Below, in pieces: positions 39,383 through 48,522 of a stretch of 64,000 nt of DNA. Made by a program: the position numbers and the translations under genes. The stretch is from positions 186,001 to 250,000 of the forward strand of contig NZ_CP089301.1 of assembly GCF_021227995.1 (NCBI RefSeq), given 5' to 3'. The stretch comes from Novosphingobium kaempferiae (GTDB lineage Bacteria; Pseudomonadota; Alphaproteobacteria; Sphingomonadales; Sphingomonadaceae). The notes under the pieces are model-generated. The model was not told where the DNA came from. It did no database searches and worked only from the letters and a program-made list of their open reading frames with translations. Position 1 is the first letter of the stretch. Each line of letters opens with the position of its first letter.

Positions 39383-40738
39383 TTAACCCAACCGATAGAG
39401 CATGCTGGCGTGAGGGCGCAGGGTCGCGGTGATCCGGCCCTCCACCGTGCCGAGATCGCGGCGTTCCCACAGGTCGCGGACGGGCACCTTCCCTTCGATG
39501 CCCACCGTGCGCAGCGGCACCGAGAACTCGCGGGCGGTGTCGCCCGTGTTGAACAGCGCCAGATAGCGCGCGCGGCCGTCCTCGCTGGAGGCCGACCACA
39601 CGCGCAGGCCGTCTTCAAGGAAGTGCGGCGCGTTGTCGCGGCTCGACTGGTTGACGGCCAGCACCTCGGGATTGGTCAGCAGCGCCAGCGTCGGCGCATC
39701 GAGGTGACGCAGGTCGCCGCCCATGATGAGCGGGGCGCGGGTGATCGACCACAGGCTCATCAGCGTGCGCTGCTCGTCCGGCGTGAAGCGCGTGTCGCGG
39801 TCCCCCAGCGCAAGACGGCCAAGCGGCAGCATGTCGGGGTCGGGCCACGAGCCGGGCGCACGGTACGGCGTCCAGTTCTCCAGCCGCGTGAACTGGGCGA
39901 GAAGCTGCGGCCATTCGTCCCAGAAATCGTCGGAGATCCGCCACATCTGCGCATGACGGCGCACATGATCGCCGCGCTGGACCGGCGTTTCGCCCGGCGA
40001 CAGGCTGAGCACCATGGGCCGTCCACAGCGCGAGATCGCCTTGGCCGCAGCCTCGATCTCAGGCGCGTGGGCGTCGTAGGGACGGCTCATGTCGTCCATC
40101 TTCACGAAGTCCACGCCCCATGAGGCATAGAGTTTGAACAGGCCGTCGTAGTATTCCTGCGCGCCGGGTTTGGTCATGTCGACGCCGTACATGTCCGGGT
40201 TCCAGGAGCAGATGCTGGAGGTGTCGGCGATGTCCTGCGCGCGGTATTTCGTGCCGAGGATCGGGAGGTTCTGCTTCACGGCATGGCGGGCGATGCCGCG
40301 CATGACGTGGATGCCGAACTTCATGCCCATCGCGTGGATCTTCGCGGAAAGCGGCGCAAAACCGCGGCCTTTCGCGGCTGAGGGGAAGCGGTTGGGCGCG
40401 GGGATCAGCCGTCCGTTGGCGTCGAGCGCCGGGACGGGGTTCGCGTTGTAGGTGTAGCTGCTCGCCTCGGGTTCGTACCACTGGATGTCGACGGTGAAGG
40501 TGTCGTAGCCGAAAGGCAGCAGTTTTTCCCGCATGATTTCAGCGGTTTCCAGCGCCTGTGCCTCGGTGATGGTCCCTGCGAAGCTGTTCCACGAGTTCCA
40601 GCCCATCGGCGGTCGCATGGCGAGCCTGAACGGCACCGAGGCGGCACTGAGCCCGTCCTGAGCCGTGGCCTGATGCGCCCTGGACGCCAGAGGGACGGCA
40701 GCAGCAGCCAGCAGCGCGGTGCGGCGCGAGATATTCAT
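39383..40738 (-). CDS. Tat-exported GH27-type alpha-galactosidase-like glycosidase
   Basis: The 451-residue protein begins MNISRRTALLAAAAVPLAS, a twin-arginine signal. The mature part has the clan GH-D start RPPMGWNSWNSF, the nucleophile region VDFVKMDDMS and a later PDMLPLG, with a beta-sandwich C-terminal domain. Substrate is probably an alpha-galactoside, but related families act on other sugars. It converges on the transglycosylase with 3 nt between stops. I start at the ATG at 40738 because sequence upstream lacks family similarity. Confidence 0.85.
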   Translation of the reverse strand: MNISRRTALLAAAAVPLASRAHQATAQDGLSAASVPFRLAMRPPMGWNSWNSFAGTITEAQALETAEIMREKLLPFGYDTFTVDIQWYEPEASSYTYNANPVPALDANGRLIPAPNRFPSAAKGRGFAPLSAKIHAMGMKFGIHVMRGIARHAVKQNLPILGTKYRAQDIADTSSICSWNPDMYGVDMTKPGAQEYYDGLFKLYASWGVDFVKMDDMSRPYDAHAPEIEAAAKAISRCGRPMVLSLSPGETPVQRGDHVRRHAQMWRISDDFWDEWPQLLAQFTRLENWTPYRAPGSWPDPDMLPLGRLALGDRDTRFTPDEQRTLMSLWSITRAPLIMGGDLRHLDAPTLALLTNPEVLAVNQSSRDNAPHFLEDGLRVWSASSEDGRARYLALFNTGDTAREFSVPLRTVGIEGKVPVRDLWERRDLGTVEGRITATLRPHASMLYRLG

Positions 40739-40859
40739 GACGATCGCTCTCCCCAATTCGGTTCGGGCGATATTTGTCCGAGTAATAGCGCTAACGCAAC
40801 CGGGGAGATCGACGCAATTTCCCTTGGCCGACATCGCCCGCCTTTCTAAGCACGGCGCG

Positions 40860-41339
40860 ATGAAACCCGCCGGTCCCCCGATCACGCCCGCAGGCATGGC
40901 TGCCCTGCGCACCCGCTACGACCACCTGCTCGGCAAGGAGCGGCCCGAGATCGTCGAGATCGTATCATGGGCGGCGGGCAACGGCGATCGGTCGGAGAAC
41001 GGCGACTATCTCTACGGTCGCAAGCGGATGCGCGAAATCGACCGCGAACTGGCCTTCCTCGCCCGCCGCATGAAGGCGCTGCGCGTGGTCGATCCCGCCG
41101 ACCAGACCGAGCGGGGCAAGGTCTTCTTCGGCGCCACCGTCGAACTCGCCGACGAGGACGACGAGCGGCTGACCCTCACCATCGTCGGCGACGACGAGCA
41201 GGACGCATCGGCCGGCCGCATCGGCTGGAGCGCCCCCATCGCCCGTGCCCTGCGCGGCGCGGCAGTGGGCGACCTGCGCATCGTGCGCCTGCCCTCGGGG
41301 CAGAAGGAGTGGGAAGTCATGGAGATCAGCTACCCGTGA
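40860..41339 (+). CDS. greB: Transcription elongation factor GreB
   Basis: The 159-residue protein rescues backtracked RNA polymerase. It has an N-terminal coiled coil (GMAALRTRYDHLLGKERPEI) and the tip motif DRSENGDYLYGRKRMREIDR with the acidic pair, followed by an FKBP-like domain. The GreB-specific reading rests on YGRKRMREIDRE. Its stop overlaps the GTG start of the TSUP transporter. Confidence 0.92.
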   Translation: MKPAGPPITPAGMAALRTRYDHLLGKERPEIVEIVSWAAGNGDRSENGDYLYGRKRMREIDRELAFLARRMKALRVVDPADQTERGKVFFGATVELADEDDERLTLTIVGDDEQDASAGRIGWSAPIARALRGAAVGDLRIVRLPSGQKEWEVMEISYP

Positions 41340-42124
41340 TCGAGCCGCTGCTGAACCTTGCGCCGGAAGCCGTCGCGTTCCTGATCGCCGTCGCCTTCGT
41401 CGCGGGCGGCATCGACGCGCTTGCGGGCGGCGGCGGGCTGCTGACCATCCCGGCGCTGATGGCGGCGGGCGTGCCACCGGTCTCGGCGCTGGCGACCAAC
41501 AAGCTGCAGAGCACCATCGGCACCTCCTCCGCCTTCCTGACCTTCCACCGCGCAGGGCATGTCGACATCAAGGCCTTCGCCGTGCCCGCGCTCGGCGCGT
41601 TCATCGGTTCGGTGGCGGGCGGGACGGCGGTGCAGTTCGTGAACCCAGCGTTCCTGTCCGCCTTCGTGCCGGTGCTGCTGATCGCGATGGGGCTCTATTT
41701 CCTGTTCGCCCCGCCGATGAGCGAGGTTGACCGCCATGCGCGCATGGGCCGCATCGGCCTGACCATGGTGACGACCGGGATCGGCTTCTACGACGGCTTC
41801 TTCGGCCCCGGCACCGGATCGTTCCTGACGACGGCACTGGTGGCGCTGGGCGGGCTCGGGCTGGTCCGCGCCATCGCCAACACCAAATTCCTGAACCTGT
41901 CCACCAACGTCGCCGGACTGCTCGCGATGATCGCGGGCGGCAAGGTGCTGTGGCTGCTGGGCGCGGGCATGGCCGCCGCCAACGTCGCGGGCAACCAGGT
42001 CGGCGCGCGGCTCGCCATCCGATACGGCGGCAAGGGGGTGCGGCCGCTGCTCGTCGTCATGTCCTTCGCCCTGACGATCAAGCTGCTGTCCGATCCGAAG
42101 AACCCGCTCTGGAGCCTGTTCTAG
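41336..42124 (+). CDS. TSUP (TauE/SafE) family sulfite/sulfonate exporter-like protein
   Basis: The 262-residue inner-membrane protein has about eight hydrophobic segments and the internal repeat motifs GGIDALAGGGGLLTIPALM and YDGFFGPGTGSFLTTALV. It starts at the GTG at 41336, which overlaps the greB stop (GTGA). TSUP proteins move sulfur oxyanions or organosulfur compounds. The TauD-like dioxygenase 100 bp downstream fits a sulfur role, but the substrate is unproven. Confidence 0.88.
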   Translation: MIEPLLNLAPEAVAFLIAVAFVAGGIDALAGGGGLLTIPALMAAGVPPVSALATNKLQSTIGTSSAFLTFHRAGHVDIKAFAVPALGAFIGSVAGGTAVQFVNPAFLSAFVPVLLIAMGLYFLFAPPMSEVDRHARMGRIGLTMVTTGIGFYDGFFGPGTGSFLTTALVALGGLGLVRAIANTKFLNLSTNVAGLLAMIAGGKVLWLLGAGMAAANVAGNQVGARLAIRYGGKGVRPLLVVMSFALTIKLLSDPKNPLWSLF

Positions 42125-42221
42125 CCTCCATCCTCTCCGCCACGGTCAAGTCCCCGTTCCGCCCCGTGGCTTGAGCACCCGGGAGTCGCGATGAGCAAAT
42201 GCCGCGACAATAACGGACGGG

Positions 42222-43211
42222 ATGAGAGAGATGGCGGGCATCGTCGTGAACGACCTTGGCGAGAACCTCAGCTTCGGGGCCGAGGTCCACGGGCTCGACT
42301 GGGACACCATCACCGACGAGGCCGTGCGCGAACGCCTGCGCGCCCTGTTCGTCGAACGCGGCATGATCGTGTTCCGCGACATGGAACCGAGCGCCAGGAT
42401 GCAGGTCGCGCTCAGCCGGATCTTCGGCCCGCTCAAGGACCACCCGACGCAGACCACCCCCCGTGACGACGAGACCGGCGACGAGGCGCAGGGCGTCATC
42501 GACATGCACTACCGCCCCAGCGACGAGGTGGCCAAGGGCGAGGGCCTCGTCGAACTGGACGGCGCGATCGTGGCGCGGTTCTCTCCCTGGCACTTCGACC
42601 ACTGCTACAACGACGAGTTGAACTACGCAGGCGTACTGCGCGCGCCGATTAATGCGCCGGTCGGCGGGCGCACCGGCTTCATGGACGGCGTGGAACTCTA
42701 CCGCCAGTTCCCGCAGGACCTGCGCGACCGGCTGGAGGGGCGCAACGTCATCTACACGCTCGACACCCGCCTCTCGACGATGAAGTACGGCGTCAACTTC
42801 ACGCCGCTCACCGAATATGCCTCCACTCCGCAACTGCTGAAGGAAGCCTCCACCTTCCCGCGCGCGATGCACCCGGCGATCTGGACGCGCGAAACGGGCG
42901 AGAAGGTCATGCACTTCGGCGCATGGATGGCGGTCGGCCTCGAACATCAGGAGGATGCCGAGGGCGACCGCCTGCTCGACAGGGCGGCCCACGCGATCAA
43001 CCGTCTGGGAGAAGGCACCAGCGCCTACTGGCACGACTGGAAGCCCACCGACATGGTGATCTGGGACAACCACCGCATGCTCCACGCGGTCGAGGGCTGC
43101 GATGCGAAGTACGAACGGCAGACCCTGCGCACCACCATCAAGGGCGATTACGGCCGCGGTTATTTCGAGGACGGCAAGAAGATCGGCGAGGTCCAGCGCG
43201 AGATTGCCTAG
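42222..43211 (+). CDS. TauD/TfdA-family Fe(II)/2-oxoglutarate dioxygenase
   Basis: The 329-residue enzyme shows the iron-binding HxD in WHFDHCYNDE, the distal His in WDNHRMLHAVEG and the 2-oxoglutarate-binding Arg in RQTLRTTI. Family substrates include taurine and other sulfonates, phenoxyalkanoates and related acids; the specific one is unknown. An in-frame ATG at 42231 is equally likely as start. It follows the TSUP transporter on the same strand. Confidence 0.87.
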   Translation: MREMAGIVVNDLGENLSFGAEVHGLDWDTITDEAVRERLRALFVERGMIVFRDMEPSARMQVALSRIFGPLKDHPTQTTPRDDETGDEAQGVIDMHYRPSDEVAKGEGLVELDGAIVARFSPWHFDHCYNDELNYAGVLRAPINAPVGGRTGFMDGVELYRQFPQDLRDRLEGRNVIYTLDTRLSTMKYGVNFTPLTEYASTPQLLKEASTFPRAMHPAIWTRETGEKVMHFGAWMAVGLEHQEDAEGDRLLDRAAHAINRLGEGTSAYWHDWKPTDMVIWDNHRMLHAVEGCDAKYERQTLRTTIKGDYGRGYFEDGKKIGEVQREIA

Positions 43212-43244
43212 CGTAGTCCCGATAGGCTCGATCGAAACCCAACC

Positions 43245-43332
43245 CGTCATTCCAGCGAAGGCGGGAACCCATCTCCTGACGGCGCCTATTGAACCGCCGT
43301 CAGTTGGATCCCCGCCTTCGCGGGGATAACGG
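43245..43332. repeat. Palindromic repeat, family R4 (copy a)
   Basis: CGTCATTCCAGCGAAGGCGG and the bases after it form the left arm. The right arm runs GGATCCCCGCCTTCGCGGGG then ATAACG. A CTGACGG/CCGTCAG stem lies inside. It is related to the copy at 60808-60894. Confidence 0.85.
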
Positions 43333-43384
43333 ACGCAGGGATGATGCAAAGAGTAAGGGGGATCGTGTCTGAAGACAGCCACCA

Positions 43385-43405
43385 GTCCCGGAGCAAGTCC
43401 GGGAC
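43385..43405. repeat. Short palindromic repeat, family R5 (copy a)
   Basis: GTCCCGG pairs with CCGGGAC around AGCAAGT. The same unit occurs at 62795-62815, and a degenerate form follows R3a. Confidence 0.7.
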
Positions 43406-43451
43406 GACGGTTGTTGCCCGACCTGCCGCCTGCCCCCTATAGCCTCGCGCG

Positions 43452-43946
43452 ATGCTTCGACCGCTCGTGTGCCTCGCCCTGCTGCCCGTCCTGCTCGCTA
43501 CGCCCGCCCATGCGCGTGAGAGCCTTGGCCTCTACGGCAAGTGGGGGGCGTTCCGCGATCCGCTGATCCCGCGCTGCTATGCCATCGCCATGGCCGAGCC
43601 GAGCGCCAAGCAGCGCGATTACCAGCCTTATGCCGCCATCGGCACATGGCCCCGGCGCGGCGCGCGCAATCAGGTGCATTTCCGCCTGTCGCGCAAACTG
43701 GCGCAGAACGCGACGATCACGCTGCGCATCGGCGACCGGCGGATCCTGCTCACCGGCGGCGGCGGGGATGCGTGGCCGAGCAGCGATACGGACAATGCCG
43801 CTATCGTCGCCGCCATGCGCTCTGCGGGGACGATGACCATCGGGTCGAGGGACGCGCGGGGGCGCTCGTTCGCCAATATCTACGCCCTGCCCGGCGCGGC
43901 CTCGGCCATGGACGCGGCGCTGATCGGCTGCGCCAGGCTCAGGTAA
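43452..43946 (+). CDS. IalB-like exported protein
   Basis: The 164-residue protein has a signal peptide (LVCLALLPVLLATPAHA). The mature domain contains GLYGKWGAFRD, CYAIAMAEP and LIGCARLR, with two conserved Cys that could form a disulfide. The order resembles invasion-associated locus B proteins, whose role in free-living species is unknown. It converges on an outer-membrane protein gene across a hairpin. Confidence 0.7.
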   Translation: MLRPLVCLALLPVLLATPAHARESLGLYGKWGAFRDPLIPRCYAIAMAEPSAKQRDYQPYAAIGTWPRRGARNQVHFRLSRKLAQNATITLRIGDRRILLTGGGGDAWPSSDTDNAAIVAAMRSAGTMTIGSRDARGRSFANIYALPGAASAMDAALIGCARLR

Positions 43947-43967
43947 TTCGTCAGGGCCGGATGCAAG

Positions 43968-43993
43968 AAGGGCGGAGCCGAAGCCCCGCCCTT
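43968..43993. terminator. Bidirectional hairpin between convergent genes
   Basis: AAGGGCGG (43968-43975) pairs with CCGCCCTT (43986-43993). It lies between the stops of the IalB-like and outer-membrane protein genes. Confidence 0.7.
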
Positions 43994-44014
43994 CCCTCGC
44001 CATGAGACGATGAA

Positions 44015-44686
44015 TTAGAAGCGCACACCCACGCCCGCCATCACCTGGTGACGGTCGAGGTCGAGGTTGAAGCGGTCGCCGTCCGGGAAGTCGCCGGTGT
44101 AGTCCAGTTCGCCCTTGCTGTAGTTCGAGTACCGATACTCGACCTTGGCGAAGACGTTGTTCGTCACCTGCTGCTCGACGCCCGCGCCGATGCGCCAGCC
44201 GTCCGCGTCGATGTCGCGGTTGGTCGTCACGGTGCCGACCGAGTTGCGCACGTCGAACTTGGCGTTGGTGTAGCCGCCCTTGGCGTAGAGCATGGTCTTG
44301 GGCGACACGACGTAGCCGAGGCGCGCGCCGACGTAGAGGTCGCGGTTGGTCTTGACGTTGCCGATGCCGAAGCCCTCGAAGTCGCCGTCATCGAACTTGG
44401 TCTTCGCGGTGGACCAGGTGACTTCCGCCTCCGGGCCGAACACGAAGTTGTTCATGCGGATGTCGTAGCCCGCACCGACGCCGTAGGCGAGACCGTCGAT
44501 GGACTGGTCGTTGTCCTCGTTCACGTCGTCGTCGATGCTGCTGCCGGCCTTGCTGACGTCGTAGCCCATCAGCGCTTCGACGTGCACGCCGGAGAACGGC
44601 TGCACTGCGCCGGCGTCTTGCGCCATGGCGGGAGCGGCAGAGACAATCGCGCTTCCTGCGGCGAGAATGACAAGGGTCTTCTTCAT
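44015..44686 (-). CDS. Outer-membrane beta-barrel protein, Omp25/31-like
   Basis: The 223-residue protein has a signal peptide ending PAMA and eight predicted amphipathic strands (for example LYVGARLGYVVSPKTMLYAK and FAKVEYRYSNYSKG), with a terminal Phe (VGVRF) as recognised by the BAM machinery. This is the small porin-like family common in alphaproteobacteria, often an abundant surface protein. The exact role is unknown. Confidence 0.85.
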   Translation of the reverse strand: MKKTLVILAAGSAIVSAAPAMAQDAGAVQPFSGVHVEALMGYDVSKAGSSIDDDVNEDNDQSIDGLAYGVGAGYDIRMNNFVFGPEAEVTWSTAKTKFDDGDFEGFGIGNVKTNRDLYVGARLGYVVSPKTMLYAKGGYTNAKFDVRNSVGTVTTNRDIDADGWRIGAGVEQQVTNNVFAKVEYRYSNYSKGELDYTGDFPDGDRFNLDLDRHQVMAGVGVRF

Positions 44687-44995
44687 AAACGGTACTCCAA
44701 AAACGATCCCGTGGGGCGGGCTGTTCCCGCTTGCCCATCGGGCCGGTCAGCGGGTTCTGCCCGCCTCGGACTGGTCAAAAGCTGAACGAAGGCCCGGAGT
44801 TTCCTGAACCTAACACAACGAAATCATTGATGTTTTTCGGCAACAGTCAGGCGACGAACGGAGCTCGTGGCGCGATGTATGACCGGAACCTGACAAGGCC
44901 CGCGCCGTTCGCGCAGGCCCCTGCGCGCGGGCGTTGCAGGCGGACGGGCCCGCATCTTCCGTTTTGAGCCAAGATGCACTATATGGCCGCCGATC
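44687..44995. other. Intergenic region between divergent omp and rlmN genes
   Basis: It must hold two divergent promoters. I see no gene, repeat or convincing promoter pair in it. An AT-rich patch lies at about 44810-44845. Confidence 0.5.
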
Positions 44996-46312
44996 ATGTC
45001 AGAGCAGAACATCTCCACCGCTGCGGTTTCGACCGCCGCCGGCCTCACGCCGATCCCGGGCAACGTCGACCCGATGACCGTGGCGCGTCCTTCGCTTGTC
45101 GAGGGCGTGACCCCGCGCGAGGACGGCCGCACCGACCTGATCGGCCTGCCCAAGAAGCGCATCGCCGAACTGTTCGAGGGCGCCGGGCTCGACGCCAAGG
45201 CGGCCAAGCTGCGCGCCAAGCAGGTGTACCACTGGCTCTACCACCGCGGCGTGACGGAGTTCGAGGCGATGACCGACATCGCCAAGATCATGCGCCCGTG
45301 GCTCGCCGAACGCTTCGTCATCGGCCGCCCCGAGATCGTCGAGGCGCAGCACTCCAGCGACGGCACCCGCAAGTGGCTGCTGCGCACGGCGGACGCCCAC
45401 GATTTCGAGATGGTGTTCATCCCCGACGCTGACCGCGGCACGCTCTGCGTGTCCTCGCAGGTAGGCTGTACGCTGAACTGTCGCTTCTGCCACACCGGCA
45501 CCATGCGCCTCGTCCGTAACCTGACGGTGGGCGAGATCGTCGGACAGGTCATGCTGGCGCGCGATTCGCTGGGCGAATGGCCCAAGAACGCCTCCGACAC
45601 CCGCCTTGCGACGATGGCTGGCCTCGATGACGACGAGGATGAGGGTTCCTACTCCTCGGACGGCCGCCTGCTGACGAACATCGTGATGATGGGCATGGGC
45701 GAGCCGCTCTACAATTTCGACAACGTGCGCGATGCGCTCAAGCTGGTGATGGACGGTGACGGCCTTGCCCTGTCGAAGCGCCGCATTACCCTGTCCACCT
45801 CGGGCGTGATCCCGCAGATGGAGCGCTGCGGCGAGGAGATCGGCGTGAACCTTGCCGTCTCGCTCCACGCGGTGACGAAGGAAGTGCGCGACGAGATCGT
45901 ACCGGTTAACAAGAAGTACGGCATCGAACAGCTGCTGCAGGCCTGCGCCGACTACCCCGGCGCGTCGAACGCGCGTCGCATCACCTTCGAATACGTGATG
46001 CTCAAGGACAAGAACGACAGCGACGATGACGCGCGCGAACTGGTCCGCCTGCTCAAGCACTACAAGCTGCCCGCCAAGGTGAACCTGATCCCGTTCAACC
46101 CCTGGCCCGGCGCGCCCTACGAGTGCTCGACGCCCGAGCGGATACGCAAGTTCTCGGACATCATCTTCGAAGGCGGCATCTCCGCGCCGGTCCGCACCCC
46201 GCGCGGCCGCGACATCGACGCCGCCTGCGGCCAGCTCAAGACCGCCGCCGAGAAGAAGAGCCGCGCCGAGATCGACCGCCTGCTCGCCGAGAAGGAAGCC
46301 GCGCTGGGCTGA
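44996..46312 (+). CDS. rlmN: 23S rRNA/tRNA adenine C2-methyltransferase RlmN
   Basis: This radical SAM enzyme methylates A2503 of 23S rRNA and A37 of some tRNAs. The iron-sulfur motif is Cys158, Cys162 and Cys165 (CTLNCRFC), and the C-terminal catalytic Cys sits in [20 protein letters not shown] and [11 protein letters not shown] are family signatures. At 438 residues it is longer than the E. coli form, mostly because of a non-conserved N-terminal tail and an acidic insert [12 protein letters not shown] near residue 220. A downstream start is possible. Confidence 0.95.
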   Translation: MSEQNISTAAVSTAAGLTPIPGNVDPMTVARPSLVEGVTPREDGRTDLIGLPKKRIAELFEGAGLDAKAAKLRAKQVYHWLYHRGVTEFEAMTDIAKIMRPWLAERFVIGRPEIVEAQHSSDGTRKWLLRTADAHDFEMVFIPDADRGTLCVSSQVGCTLNCRFCHTGTMRLVRNLTVGEIVGQVMLARDSLGEWPKNASDTRLATMAGLDDDEDEGSYSSDGRLLTNIVMMGMGEPLYNFDNVRDALKLVMDGDGLALSKRRITLSTSGVIPQMERCGEEIGVNLAVSLHAVTKEVRDEIVPVNKKYGIEQLLQACADYPGASNARRITFEYVMLKDKNDSDDDARELVRLLKHYKLPAKVNLIPFNPWPGAPYECSTPERIRKFSDIIFEGGISAPVRTPRGRDIDAACGQLKTAAEKKSRAEIDRLLAEKEAALG

Positions 46313-46322
46313 GCCCGGCGCG

Positions 46323-47744
46323 TCAGCGCACCGCGAACGTCACCGTCACCCGCAGGCCCGGCTCGGCGTCGCCGAGTTCGAGCTGCGCGCCCATGCGCTC
46401 GGCGGTGGAGCGCACGATGGCGAGGCCGAGCCCGCTTCCCGGCGGCCCCTGCTCCCCCTGAAGCCGCGCGAAGCGCGACATCGCAAGGTCGCGCAAGCGC
46501 GCCGGAATGCCCGGCCCGGTGTCGGTGACGACGAGGCGGATCGCGTGCTCGTCCGCGACCAGCTCGATCTGCGCCATGCCGCCCGCGCGGTTGTAGCGGA
46601 TCGCGTTGTCGACAAGGTTCGAGAGCATCTCGAACACCAGCGTCCGGTGGCCCTGGATGATGTAGGGGCCCTCCCCGCATTCGAGCAGCAGTTCCACGTC
46701 CGCCTCGATGGCCTGCCGGATGCGGCGGGAGATCACCGCCTGGCTCAGTTCCTTGAGGTCGATGCGGTGGTCGGGCGGCAGCACGCCCGCCTCGTCCGCG
46801 CGGGCCAGCGTCAGCAACTGGGTCAGCAGGCGCTCGAGGCGATCGGTCGCCTCCTCGATCTCGTGCAGCGCCTCCGACGAGCCGCGCCGCGCGAGGGCGA
46901 CCTGCACCTTCAGCACCGATAGCGGCGTGCGCATCTGGTGCGAGGCATCGGCGGTAAAGCGGCGCATGCCGGTGGTGGCGTCGTCCAGCCGCGAGAGCAG
47001 GCGGTTGAACGAGCGCGAAAGCGGGCGCAGCTCGCTCGGCAGCGGGCCGGTGCGCAGGGGCGAAAGGTCCGGCGCGGCGCGGGTGTCGCGCGCCTCGACC
47101 ACTCGGCGCAGGTCCGACAGCGGGCGCAGGCTCCAGCCCAGCGCCGGGCGAATCAGCAGCAGCACGATGGTGATGAGCACGAACTCGCCGATCAGCAGCG
47201 CCGTCATCAGGCGGTCGCGCAGGCTGCGGCGGTTCTCCAGCGTTTCGGCCACCTGCACGACGACGGGCGCATTGATGCGCGGCAGGTTGCGGCGGATTTC
47301 GGCGATGCGGATGCGCTGGCCGCGAAAGTCGGCATAGCGGAAGCGCGGCTCCTCGGCGGAAAGCGTGGGGATGTCGGGCGCGGGCAGGTCCGCGTAGCCG
47401 GTCAGCAGGTCGCGGCCCACGGCGATGCGGTAGTAGACGTTGTCGCGCTCGCCGTTCTCCAGCATCCCGAAGGCGGCGGGCGGCAGGTCCAGCGTGACTT
47501 CGCCGCGCTCCACCTGCACCGTCTCCGCAATCGCGCCGAGCGCACCGCCGAGCACGCGGTCGTTGGTGCGACGCACGACATCGGAAATCAGCGCCCAGCC
47601 GACGAGACCGAGCACCACCGCCGGGATGACCAGCGGCCCGACCATCGCCACCAGCAGGCGATGGCGCAGCGATACCGCGCGCGTCCTGCCGTTTGGGGCT
47701 TCGACAGGCTCAGCCTGCGTGGTATCGGGAGCCTGGGACGACAT
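46323..47744 (-). CDS. tctE: TctE-like sensor histidine kinase
   Basis: The 473-residue membrane kinase has helices near residues 28-48 and 165-185 flanking a periplasmic 2CSK_N-type sensor region. A HAMP-like linker, the HisKA motif FTADASHQMRTPLSVLKVQ and the ATPase motifs DTGPGIP and GSGLGLAIV follow. It lies 4 nt after the response regulator. The N-terminal residues QAEPVEAPNG are encoded by repeat R3c. TctE homologues respond to tricarboxylates, which fits the CitMHS transporter across the divergent promoter. Symbol assigned by similarity and context. Confidence 0.82.
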   Translation of the reverse strand: MSSQAPDTTQAEPVEAPNGRTRAVSLRHRLLVAMVGPLVIPAVVLGLVGWALISDVVRRTNDRVLGGALGAIAETVQVERGEVTLDLPPAAFGMLENGERDNVYYRIAVGRDLLTGYADLPAPDIPTLSAEEPRFRYADFRGQRIRIAEIRRNLPRINAPVVVQVAETLENRRSLRDRLMTALLIGEFVLITIVLLLIRPALGWSLRPLSDLRRVVEARDTRAAPDLSPLRTGPLPSELRPLSRSFNRLLSRLDDATTGMRRFTADASHQMRTPLSVLKVQVALARRGSSEALHEIEEATDRLERLLTQLLTLARADEAGVLPPDHRIDLKELSQAVISRRIRQAIEADVELLLECGEGPYIIQGHRTLVFEMLSNLVDNAIRYNRAGGMAQIELVADEHAIRLVVTDTGPGIPARLRDLAMSRFARLQGEQGPPGSGLGLAIVRSTAERMGAQLELGDAEPGLRVTVTFAVR

Positions 47745-47773
47745 CCGCTCAGGCAGAGCCCTTCGAAGGGTCC
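47695..47773. repeat. Palindromic repeat, family R3 (copy c), inside coding sequence
   Basis: The arms GGGGCTTCGACAGGCTCAGC and CCGCTCAGGCAGAGCCCTTC (with the bases after each) form an imperfect inverted repeat. It spans the response-regulator stop and the kinase start and contributes codons to both genes. Confidence 0.75.
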
Positions 47774-48426
47774 AGCATGTAGCCGACCCCGCGCACGGTG
47801 CGGATCGCGGGTCCGTCGGGCGCAAGCTTGCTGCGCAGGCGCGTGACGTTGACCTCCAGCGCGTTGGAGCCGACCGGATCGTCGAACCCGAAGACTTCGG
47901 CCTGCAGCGTCTCACGCGAGACGATCTGGCCTGCACGCGCCGCCAACGCTTCCAGCACCGCCCATTCGCGGCGGCGCAGCTCGATGTGGCGGCCCGCCAC
48001 CTCGACCCGGCCCGTCGAGCGGTTGACCGTCATCGCGCCGATGGCGATCTCCGGCGCGGCGTCGCCCCCTCGGCGACGGCCCAACGCACGGACGCGGGCT
48101 TCCAGTTCCTCCACCTCGAAGGGCTTGCGCAGGTAGTCGTCGGCGCCGAGGTCCAGCCCGCGCACGCGGTCGTCGAGGCCGTCGCGCGCGGTCAGCATCA
48201 GCACCTGGCACTGGTCCCCGCGCGAACGCAGACGGGCGAGCACCTGGAAGCCGTCGATGCCGGGCAGCCCCACATCGAGGATCACCAGCGAGTACGACTC
48301 GGTCGCCGAGACGGACAGCGCCTCTTCCCCGTCCGCGACATGATCGACCGCATGCCCAGCCGTCCGGAGCAAGGAAACGATGCCCCGCGCAAGCGCCGCG
48401 TCATCTTCGACGATGAGGATTCTCAT
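47749..48426 (-). CDS. tctD: TctD-like OmpR-family response regulator
   Basis: The 225-residue protein has a receiver domain (MRILIVEDDAALARG, phospho-Asp in VILDVGLPGIDG, Lys in LRKPF) and a winged-helix DNA-binding domain ending RTVRGVGYML. The partner kinase lies 4 nt downstream. The C-terminal residues PSKGSA lie in repeat R3c. It is divergent from the binding-protein gene. GACAG recurs at 48428 and 48451 in the shared upstream region, a weak candidate for a direct-repeat site. Confidence 0.88.
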   Translation of the reverse strand: MRILIVEDDAALARGIVSLLRTAGHAVDHVADGEEALSVSATESYSLVILDVGLPGIDGFQVLARLRSRGDQCQVLMLTARDGLDDRVRGLDLGADDYLRKPFEVEELEARVRALGRRRGGDAAPEIAIGAMTVNRSTGRVEVAGRHIELRRREWAVLEALAARAGQIVSRETLQAEVFGFDDPVGSNALEVNVTRLRSKLAPDGPAIRTVRGVGYMLDPSKGSA

Positions 48427-48522
48427 CGACAGAATCCATGAAAGGTGGGTGACAGGTTGAAAACGTAGATCATCGAGCGCTGCTTATCCGACTTCAGAGG
48501 CGGAAAGCGAGAGGAGTCGGCA

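Noticed and set aside
48428..48455. GACAG direct repeats as a TctD operator
   Set aside because: Five-base repeats 23 bp apart are too short to support a binding-site call.
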